From assembly GCA_030653505.1 (NCBI GenBank), contig JAURZK010000034.1, positions 1-64,000 on the forward strand: a stretch of 64,000 nt of DNA, given 5' to 3'. Both the position numbers and the translations under genes were made by a program. This DNA is from Rubrivivax sp. (lineage in GTDB: Bacteria > Pseudomonadota > Gammaproteobacteria > Burkholderiales > Burkholderiaceae_C). Below the pieces are notes generated by a model. It saw nothing but the letters and a program-made list of their open reading frames with translations. It did no database searches and was not told the DNA's origin. Shown here in pieces: positions 1 through 7,252 of the stretch (position 1 is its first letter; every line of letters starts with the position of its first letter).

Positions 1-921
<921 letters not shown>

Positions 922-956
922 GCTGCGGTCACTCCGGGGCCCGAGGGCGGTGGGGG

Positions 957-1055
957 AGTGAGCGCCGTTGCGGCCCGTGCGCGTGCGAAAACGCGGCAAC
1001 GGGTGCCCGAGCCTGGCAGCGGCCTGCAGCGGCCGCCGTCGCAACGCTCCTCGGG
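957..1055 (-). promoter_or_regulatory. SAH (S-adenosylhomocysteine) riboswitch in the metH leader
   Basis: Reading the minus strand, the leader contains CCGAGGAGCGTTGCGAC (complement of about 1038-1054), then CCAGGCTCGG about 30 bases later, and finally CAACGGCGCTCA (complement of 959-970). These are the three conserved blocks of the SAH riboswitch: CCGAG pairs with CTCGG, and GAGCG with CGCTC near the 3' end. Known: this class occurs in beta- and some gammaproteobacteria upstream of ahcY and methionine-cycle genes and turns expression on when SAH accumulates. The ATG of metH is 37 bases downstream. The assignment is by eye and no covariance model was run. Confidence 0.88.
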
Positions 1056-1090
1056 CGAAACGCGCATTTTAGGCGCGCGTCCGCGCGCGC

Positions 1091-3010
1091 CTAGCGGCTG
1101 TGCGAGGTCAGGTGTGCCAGAGTGCCCGCCGCACTGATGCCCGGCCCGGCGCGGCGCGTGGCCGGCAGCGGCGGCGCACCCTGCTGCGCCTCGTCGAGCC
1201 CGGCCACGGTATCGGCCGGCAGCACGGCCACGCTGTCGGCACCACGCTTCATCGCCACGCCCACGGCCAGGATGTCGATGACCAGCAGGTGCAGGATGCG
1301 GCTGACCATGGGCACGTGCGTGGCCACGTCCTCGACATGGTCGACGATCAGCGCCACGTCGGCCTTCTTGGCCAGCGGCGAGTGGCTGGCAGTGATGGCC
1401 ACCACCGCGGCGCCGCGTGCGTGCGCGGTGTCGCACACGCTCAGCAGGTCGTCGACGCGACCACTGCTGCTGATGATCACCACCACGTCCGAAGGCTGCA
1501 GCACACGTGCGGCCAGCTGCTGCAGGCGCGGCTCGGTGTAGCTGGCGCTGGGCAGGCCGAAACGCAGGAACTTGAACTGCGCGTCGTCGGCCACGACGCG
1601 GTAGTGGCCCACGGCGAAGAAGTCCAGCCGCTCGGCCGCGGCCAGCAGGTCGATGGCGCGCACCAGCGTGTCGCGGTTGAGCTGGTCGCGCACCTGCAGG
1701 ATGGCGCTGGCCGTGTTGCCCAGCACCTTGACGCCCAGCTCCAGGACCGAATCCGAACCCGTGACCTGGGTGTGCGTCAGCGGCACCGTGCCCGACAGCC
1801 CCGAGGCCAGCCGCAGCTTGAAGTCCGACAGCCCCTCGCAGCCCAGGCTGCGGCAGAAGCGGATGACGGTGGGCTGGCTCACCTGCGCCGCCCTGGCGAT
1901 GTCGGCGATGGGGTCGGACAGCGCCGAGCGCGGGTGCGCCAGCACGTGGTCGGCCACGCGCTTCTCGGCCGGCGACAGGCTGTCGCGTGCACGCTGGATC
2001 TGCGACAGCAGCGCCGAACCCTGGTCGGCCAGCAGCGTGCGCAGCTGCGCCGCCAGGATGGCCGAGGCGCCGCTGAAGGTGGCGTGCTCGGCCGTCACGA
2101 CGTAGGTGGGGATGGCCTTGCAGTAGTCGCTGAAGCGGCCCTTGTCCTCGAAGCGCGCGCGGAAGCCCGAGCGGTCGAACCACTCGCCCAGCCGCGGCAC
2201 GATGCCGCCGCCGATGTAGATGCCGCCTAAAGCGCCCAGCGTCACCGCCAGGTTGCTGGCCGTGGTGCCCAGCACGTTGCAGAAGGCCTGCAGCGTCTCG
2301 GTGCAGACGGCGTCGCTGCCGGCCAGCGCGCGGCGCGTGATCTCGGGCGCAGCCAGTGCCTCGGCGGCCTGGCCGGCGTGTTCGCACAGCGCGCGGTAGA
2401 TGAGTTCCAGTCCCGGGCCGGAGAGCAGGCGCTCGAAGGACAGGTGCGGATGCCGCTGCAGGCCGTAACGCAGGATCGCGATCTCACGCTCGTCGCGCGG
2501 CGCGAAGCTGGTATGGCCACCTTCGGTGCCCAGCGCGACGTAACCATCGGCCAGGGGAATGAGCCCGCTCACGCCCAGCCCGCTGCCGGCACCGAGCACG
2601 CCGATGACGCTGTTCTCTCGCGCCTGGCCGCCGCCCACCTGGCGGCGCTGCGCGGGCACCAGCCGCGGCAGCGCCATGGCCAGCGCAGTGAAGTCGTTCA
2701 CCACCACCAGCGTCGCCAGGCCCAGCCGCTGGCGCATCTGCTCTATGCTGAACTGCCAGTGGTAGTTCGTCATGCGCACCTCGTCGCCTTCCACCGGGTT
2801 GGCGATGGCGATGGCGGCGTGTTCGACGGCCTGCGCCAACCCGGCGGGCAGGCCGGCGAGGTAGGTGGTGACGGCGGCGTGAAAGTCTGCGTGCTCGGCG
2901 CAGCGAAGCGAGGCCGCGTGCTGGAACACACCCGCCGCGGTCTCGAGCGTGAAGCGGGCGTAGGTGCCGCCGATGTCGGCAAGCAGGCGCGGGCTGGTGA
3001 ACGGCATCAT
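1091..3010 (-). CDS. Bifunctional glucokinase / RpiR-family transcriptional regulator
   Basis: 639 aa. Residues about 1-325 are a bacterial glucokinase: LLADIGGTYARF (phosphate-binding loop), VVNDFTALAMALPRL, GVLGAGSGLGVSGL, GTEGGHTSFAP and GGIYIGGGIVPRLGEWF. Residues about 340-420 are an RpiR helix-turn-helix (SPAEKRVADHVLAHP, QVSQPTVIRFCRSLG), followed by a SIS sugar-phosphate domain (VVVIISSSGRVDDLL) to about 600. Known: such fusions are annotated in Burkholderia; the kinase makes glucose 6-phosphate and the SIS domain of RpiR/HexR proteins senses a phosphorylated sugar or sugar acid. The ATG at 3010 was chosen because homology starts a few residues later and GAAGG lies upstream; a longer frame reaches 3088. 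It is divergent from a second glucokinase and is the prime candidate to bind the TGTAG...CTACA dyads in this window. Confidence 0.93.
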   Translation of the reverse strand: MMPFTSPRLLADIGGTYARFTLETAAGVFQHAASLRCAEHADFHAAVTTYLAGLPAGLAQAVEHAAIAIANPVEGDEVRMTNYHWQFSIEQMRQRLGLATLVVVNDFTALAMALPRLVPAQRRQVGGGQARENSVIGVLGAGSGLGVSGLIPLADGYVALGTEGGHTSFAPRDEREIAILRYGLQRHPHLSFERLLSGPGLELIYRALCEHAGQAAEALAAPEITRRALAGSDAVCTETLQAFCNVLGTTASNLAVTLGALGGIYIGGGIVPRLGEWFDRSGFRARFEDKGRFSDYCKAIPTYVVTAEHATFSGASAILAAQLRTLLADQGSALLSQIQRARDSLSPAEKRVADHVLAHPRSALSDPIADIARAAQVSQPTVIRFCRSLGCEGLSDFKLRLASGLSGTVPLTHTQVTGSDSVLELGVKVLGNTASAILQVRDQLNRDTLVRAIDLLAAAERLDFFAVGHYRVVADDAQFKFLRFGLPSASYTEPRLQQLAARVLQPSDVVVIISSSGRVDDLLSVCDTAHARGAAVVAITASHSPLAKKADVALIVDHVEDVATHVPMVSRILHLLVIDILAVGVAMKRGADSVAVLPADTVAGLDEAQQGAPPLPATRRAGPGISAAGTLAHLTSHSR

Positions 3011-3107
3011 GGGCGGAGGGTGACCTTCAGGGTACGGACTGCTCACACCGCTCGGACGGCGTGCCGGCCTTCGCGGCGCCAGCAGCATACGATGTGAACA
3101 GCGGTTC

Positions 3108-3122
3108 TGTAGCTTGACTACA
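3108..3122. promoter_or_regulatory. Putative RpiR/HexR-type operator, glk-rpiR promoter
   Basis: TGTAGCTTGACTACA is a perfect 5-bp inverted repeat with a 5-bp spacer. It lies 98 bp upstream of the ATG at 3010, in the divergent region between the two glucokinase genes, where autoregulation would be expected. It is one of eight similar dyads in the window. The binding protein is inferred. Confidence 0.65.
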
Positions 3123-3196
3123 GGTTATCCCGGGGTAGGCCGGTTCCTACTGGAAGCTCTTCAAGCGCAGCTTCGGGCCGGCGATTGTTCGGGAAG

Positions 3197-3211
3197 TGTA
3201 GTTTTGCTACC
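3197..3211. promoter_or_regulatory. Putative RpiR/HexR-type operator, second glucokinase promoter
   Basis: TGTAGTTTTGCTACC matches the dyad TGTAG-N5-CTACA except for the last base. It lies 66 bp upstream of the ATG at 3277 and is separated from the 3108 site by 74 bp, so each of the two divergent promoters has its own copy. Confidence 0.6.
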
Positions 3212-3276
3212 GTCTCGGGCTACATTGCAGCTTGCGGCCGGCCTGGCGCGCGCCCGACCTGAAATCCACGCCCGCC

Positions 3277-4299
3277 ATGCCTCCGCCTGAAGCTCAGAAC
3301 CCCCTGCACGGCGGCCCTGCCCGCCCCTGGCTGCTGGCCGACATCGGCGGCACCAATGCCCGCTTCGGCTGGCTGGACGATGGCCCGGGCGGCGTCAGCC
3401 ACGTCGCGACCCTGCCCGTCTCCGGCCACGCCGGCCCGGCCGAGGCCGCCGCCGGCTACCTTGCCGGGCTGGCCCGGACGCTGGGGCCGGCGTTCCGCAA
3501 ACCGCGTGCCGGCGCCTTTGCGGTGGCCACCGCGGTCGGCAGCGACCGTATCAACTTCACGAACAGCGGCTGGGCCTTCTCGCGCGCCGACACGCAACGT
3601 GCGCTGGGTCTGGACGAATTGCTGATCCTCAATGATTTCGAGGCGCTGGCGCTGTCGCTGCCGCGCCTGTCGGCGACGCAGTTGCGCGCCTGGGCCGGCG
3701 CTGCCGCCGCACCGCCGCCGCGCGCCACGCTGGCCGTCATCGGGCCGGGCACTGGCTTGGGCGTGGCCGGCCTCGTGCCCACGGCGCATGGCTGGGTGGC
3801 CGTGCCGGGCGAAGGTGGGCACGCCAGCCTGTCGGCCGCCGACGACTTCGACGCCGCATTGCTGGCCGCCGTGCGACGCGAGCACCCGCATGTCTCGGCC
3901 GAGCGCCTGCTCTCGGGCATCGGCCTGCCGGTGCTTTACCGAGGTGTAGCGGCGGTGCTGGGCGCCACGCCTTCTGCGCTGCTGGCAGAACACATCGTCG
4001 AGGGCGGCGTGGCGGGCAGCGACGCGGTGTGCAGCCGCACGCTGGACGCCTTCTGCGCGCTGCTCGGCAGCTTCGCCGGCAACGTGGCGCTGGTGCTGGG
4101 CGCACGCGGCGGCGTCTACATCGGTGGCGGCATCGTGCCGCGCCTGGGTGAACGTTTTTTCCAGTCGCCCTTCCGGCAGCGTTTCGAGGCCAAGGGCCGC
4201 TTCCAGGCCTACCTGCAGGCGGTGCCCACGCTGCTCATCACCGACACGCTGGCGGCGCTGAACGGCGCGGCGCAGGCGCTGGAGCTACAGGGCCGCTGA
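3277..4299 (+). CDS. glk: Glucokinase (stand-alone)
   Basis: 340 aa; ATP-dependent phosphorylation of glucose in the cytoplasm. Seen: WLLADIGGTNARFGW (residues about 16-30), ILNDFEALALSLPRL, AVIGPGTGLGVAGLV, VPGEGGHASLSA and GGVYIGGGIVPRLGERFF, the full bacterial glucokinase set. The ATG at 3277 is preferred; an in-frame TTG at 3232 would add 15 residues, and neither has a strong Shine-Dalgarno. The gene is divergent from a glucokinase-regulator fusion that has its own complete kinase motifs, so the locus carries two glucokinases. This one probably phosphorylates glucose released by the amylases and MalQ of the same regulon. Confidence 0.93.
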   Translation: MPPPEAQNPLHGGPARPWLLADIGGTNARFGWLDDGPGGVSHVATLPVSGHAGPAEAAAGYLAGLARTLGPAFRKPRAGAFAVATAVGSDRINFTNSGWAFSRADTQRALGLDELLILNDFEALALSLPRLSATQLRAWAGAAAAPPPRATLAVIGPGTGLGVAGLVPTAHGWVAVPGEGGHASLSAADDFDAALLAAVRREHPHVSAERLLSGIGLPVLYRGVAAVLGATPSALLAEHIVEGGVAGSDAVCSRTLDAFCALLGSFAGNVALVLGARGGVYIGGGIVPRLGERFFQSPFRQRFEAKGRFQAYLQAVPTLLITDTLAALNGAAQALELQGR

Positions 4300-4323
4300 G
4301 CGTCGCGGGGCGCCCCCCGACGC
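4300..4323. terminator. Hairpin between convergent glk and hupE-like genes
   Basis: GCGTCGCGGGG followed by CGCCCCCCGACGC can form a GC-rich stem starting one base after the glk stop codon. There is no U-tract, so it is a weak candidate for intrinsic termination, though its place between convergent genes fits. Confidence 0.35.
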
Positions 4324-4351
4324 GAGGCCCGCCCCTGCCGCCCGGCTGAAC

Positions 4352-5509
4352 TCAGACCGGCACCAGCTTGAGGTCGAAGGCGCGCTCCAGCAACCAGAGA
4401 GCGGCGAGGAAGGCGATGAGCACCGAGCCACCCGTCAGCACCGCCCAGCGGTAGAAGACACCCCGGCGCAGCAGGTAGGCCAGCGGCAGGAAGGCCGCCA
4501 CGATGGCCAGTTGCCCGACCTCGACACCGAGGTTGAAGCCCAGCAGCGCCAGCGCCAGCGCGCCCTGCGGCAGGCCCAGATCGGCCAGCACGCTGGCAAA
4601 GCCGAAACCGTGCACGAGGCCGAAGGCGAAGGCGACGACCCAGCGCCGGCCCTCGAACACCGGGCGCAGGTTGTTCAACGCCGCCAGCACCACGCTGGCC
4701 GCGATGGCCGATTCCACCAGCCGCGTCGGCAGCGACACCAGCCCCAGCGCGGCCAGCGACAGCGTGATCGAGTGCGCCACCGTGAAGGCGGTGACGATGC
4801 GCAGCACGTCCCAGAACGCGGTGCGGAACTGCGACACCGGGTGCCACTGGTGCGCCGCGCGCGGATCGCCCCCGCGCACCGTCCACACACCCACTGCCGG
4901 CAGCAGCAGGGCCAGCAGGAAGAGGATGTGGTCGAAACCGATCCAGATGTGCCACACCCCTTCACGCCCGTAGTCCAGCAGAACCTGCAGGCCGCTGGCC
5001 TCGGCCTGCAGGTCGAAGCGCTGGCGCGGTGCCTGCGGGCCCAGCACGGCGGTGCGCGTCGTGCCCTGCGCCGTCAGCTTGAGCAGGCCACGGTGCTGGG
5101 GGTCGATGTCGGCGAACAGCGTGTAGTGCAGTTCGAGCACATGCGGGGTGGCCGCCGCGTCTTCGCAGTCCCAGGCCAGCGGCAACACCGTATAGGCACC
5201 GTCGGTGTGCTCGTCGACCTGCTGCGCGCCGACGGTCAGCGTGCAGGCGCGGCCGTCGGCGCGCAAAGCCAGCCGTGCGGCGGCATGGGCGGCGATGTCG
5301 GCGTGGCGGCTGCGCAGTTCGCCCCAGGTGATGTCGCCGTCGCCGTCGGCGTCCAGGCCGATGGCGAAGTCGAGGTCACGCAGCGCGATGTCCCAGCGGC
5401 CGCTGATCTGCTGGCCCTGCACGGTGATGCCGAGGTAGCTGTCCGAAGGCTTGTGCGCCCAGGCGACGGCGGCGGTGCACAGCAGCAGGCCGACAATCCA
5501 GGCGCGCAT
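4352..5509 (-). CDS. HupE/UreJ family membrane protein
   Basis: 385 aa. A signal peptide (MRAWIVGLLLCTAAVAWA, then HKPSDSYL) is followed by a periplasmic region of about 160 residues. The C-terminal half is strongly hydrophobic, with HIWIGFDHILFLLALLLP, HSITLSLAALG, GLVHGFGFASVL and NLGVEVGQLA. These His/Glu-bearing segments are typical of the HupE/UreJ_2 family. Known: HupE and UreJ relatives are thought to move nickel, but members with this long exported N-terminal domain have no proven role, so nickel transport is not claimed. The ATG at 5509 gives the signal peptide; a longer frame to 5587 overlaps the upstream gene. It starts 5 bases after the stop of the TPR gene, so the two are probably co-transcribed. 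Confidence 0.85.
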   Translation of the reverse strand: MRAWIVGLLLCTAAVAWAHKPSDSYLGITVQGQQISGRWDIALRDLDFAIGLDADGDGDITWGELRSRHADIAAHAAARLALRADGRACTLTVGAQQVDEHTDGAYTVLPLAWDCEDAAATPHVLELHYTLFADIDPQHRGLLKLTAQGTTRTAVLGPQAPRQRFDLQAEASGLQVLLDYGREGVWHIWIGFDHILFLLALLLPAVGVWTVRGGDPRAAHQWHPVSQFRTAFWDVLRIVTAFTVAHSITLSLAALGLVSLPTRLVESAIAASVVLAALNNLRPVFEGRRWVVAFAFGLVHGFGFASVLADLGLPQGALALALLGFNLGVEVGQLAIVAAFLPLAYLLRRGVFYRWAVLTGGSVLIAFLAALWLLERAFDLKLVPV

Positions 5510-5514
5510 CGCGC

Positions 5515-6708
5515 TCAAGACAGCGCCTTCAGGCGCGCCGCCAGCGCCTTCAGCGCCACGCTCTCGATGCGCGACGCCTGCATCCACGCCAGCACCGGCG
5601 CGGCCGCGGCGGCGTTGCGCGTGGCCAGCGCGGCTTCCAGCAGCACACGGGCGTCCGCCGGCTCACGCTGCGCGGCCCAGTTGTGCTGCGCCAGTTCGAG
5701 CGCGCGCGCCGCGTCGCCTTGCAGGCTGAGCAGGAAACGCGACTCTTCCTTCTCGTGGGTGCTGTCGCCACGCCGGCGCGCGGCCTCGAAGCGCGCCGCC
5801 AGTTCCTCGGCCAGCCGCGGCGCGCGTGCGTCGCCGGCGGCGCGTGCGGCCAGCGCCAGACGCAGCAGCAGCAAGTCGGCGCGGCCGGCGTCCTGCAGCA
5901 GCGTCAGCACTTCGGCGGCGCGGCCGCGGTCGAGCAGGAAGTCGGCGTAGGCGGCCTGCAGGTAGACGTCGGGCAGGCCCAGCGCCAGTGCCTGGCGGAA
6001 GGCAGCCTCGGCGGCGGCGTAGGCGCCGCGCCGCTCCTCGGTTTCGGCCAGGCGGGTCAGTGCCCACAGCCGCTCCTCGGCCGGAGCGTCCGTGTGGCGC
6101 TGCAGCGCCGCACGCAGGGCTGCCGCCGCCTGCGTGGCGCGGCCGGTGACGGCGTCGACCTGGGCACGGCAGCTGGCGCCCACCAGCGGCGCCGCCAGCG
6201 GCACCAGGCGCTCGCAGCTCGCACGCGCTTCGTCGTAGCGTGCGCTGACCATCAGGATGGCGACACGCCAGGCCCAGGCGTCGCCCAGCGTCGGCTCCTC
6301 GGCCAGCGCGGCGTCGAGGTCGGCCAGCGCGGCGTCGAACTGGTGGTCGAACTGCCGCAGCTTGGCGCGCAGCACGCGCACCTGCAACGGCGGCTGGTCC
6401 AGGCCCCACCAGGGCTGCAGCACGGCCTGGGCATAGCCGATGTAGCGCGGGTCGCCCTCGGCCGCCACCTGCTCGAAGTAGCGCTGCGCCAGCGCCACTG
6501 CGGCCACCTCGTCCTGCGGCCACGCACGCCAGGCGGCGCGCAGTGCAGCCATCTCGCGGGCGCGGGGGTCGATGCGGCGGGCGGGCACCGTGGCCAGCAC
6601 CTCGGCGTCGCTCTGCGGGGTGCGGGGCGCTGCTTGGGCAGGCACGGCCCCTAGGGAGGAGATCAGCAGCGACAGGCAGGCGAGGGCAAAAACGGGACGG
6701 GGATGCAC
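5515..6708 (-). CDS. Exported tetratricopeptide-repeat protein
   Basis: 397 aa. The signal peptide is MHPRPVFALACLSLLISS and ends near PAQAAP. The rest is Ala/Leu/Arg-rich helical sequence with TPR-like units such as FDAALADLDAALAEEP, AAAEAAFRQALALGLPD and AARALELAQHNWAAQ. No catalytic motif is visible. It lies immediately upstream of the HupE/UreJ gene on the same strand with 5 bases between them, so the two exported proteins probably act together. The function is unknown; a scaffold role is only an inference from the repeats. Confidence 0.85.
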   Translation of the reverse strand: MHPRPVFALACLSLLISSLGAVPAQAAPRTPQSDAEVLATVPARRIDPRAREMAALRAAWRAWPQDEVAAVALAQRYFEQVAAEGDPRYIGYAQAVLQPWWGLDQPPLQVRVLRAKLRQFDHQFDAALADLDAALAEEPTLGDAWAWRVAILMVSARYDEARASCERLVPLAAPLVGASCRAQVDAVTGRATQAAAALRAALQRHTDAPAEERLWALTRLAETEERRGAYAAAEAAFRQALALGLPDVYLQAAYADFLLDRGRAAEVLTLLQDAGRADLLLLRLALAARAAGDARAPRLAEELAARFEAARRRGDSTHEKEESRFLLSLQGDAARALELAQHNWAAQREPADARVLLEAALATRNAAAAAPVLAWMQASRIESVALKALAARLKALS

Positions 6709-6981
6709 GGCGCGGATGGTAGCGGGCCCGCCGCGGTTGCGCAGACCGGGCGGCGCTTCGTTCTGCGCGTGTCTGGCTATGCGTTGGTTGGCGCACAGAC
6801 GGAGCCGAAAAATACACCGTCGGAAACTGTCAACCCGGTTCGGACGGCGCGCGTTGTGGCTCTGGTCGTCGCAGCGGGGGAAAGTGTTTTCAAACCCGCT
6901 CGCCGGCTGTCTGGCACACCGGCCTGTCCGGCCCGCCGTTCAATGTCCAAGAGTTCCTTCACCTCACACGAGAGAAATCAC
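6709..6981. other. Intergenic region between divergent TPR and small exported-protein genes
   Basis: This 273-bp divergent spacer holds no convincing gene. The stretch around 6805-6840 is less GC-rich than its surroundings and could carry the promoter of the small gene at 6982. No dyad of the TGTAG...CTACA type is present. Confidence 0.5.
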
Positions 6982-7167
6982 ATGACCAAGTTCCTCAGCG
7001 CCCTGACCCTGCTGGCCTTCGCCTTCGCCGCCAATGCCGCTTCGCACGCCGGCGCCGCCCCGATGAAGGCCGACGCCGCCAAGCCCGCCGCCAGCGCCGC
7101 CAAGAAGGCCGAAGCCAAGAAGGAAGAAGCCAAGCCGGCTGCCAAGAAGGAAGAAGCCAAGAAGTAA
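6982..7167 (+). CDS. Small exported Lys/Ala/Glu-rich protein
   Basis: 61 aa. A signal peptide (MTKFLSALTLLAFAFAANA) is followed by about 40 residues made almost only of Ala, Lys, Glu and Pro, with the repeated unit KKEEAKPAAKKEEAKK. After processing it would be a very small, highly charged, probably unstructured periplasmic or secreted peptide. GAGAAA lies just upstream of the ATG, and an intrinsic terminator follows the stop codon, so it is a monocistronic unit. The family is not recognised; such Lys/Ala peptides are often annotated as hypothetical. Confidence 0.75.
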   Translation: MTKFLSALTLLAFAFAANAASHAGAAPMKADAAKPAASAAKKAEAKKEEAKPAAKKEEAKK

Positions 7168-7188
7168 TCTTCTTGCTTCGACCGCATG

Positions 7189-7219
7189 AAGGGCAGGCGC
7201 CGACACGCCTGCCCTTTTT
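7189..7219 (+). terminator. Rho-independent terminator after the small exported protein gene
   Basis: The stem AAGGGCAGGCG (7189-7199) pairs with CGCCTGCCCTT (7206-7216) around a 6-base loop and runs into TTTTT. The 11-bp perfect stem with a U-tract is the clearest intrinsic terminator in the window. Being A-flanked on the left, it may also work for the convergent amylase gene. Confidence 0.85.
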
Positions 7220-7252
7220 GCTGGGCGCTGCGCGTGCGCCGCCGCGGCGCCT

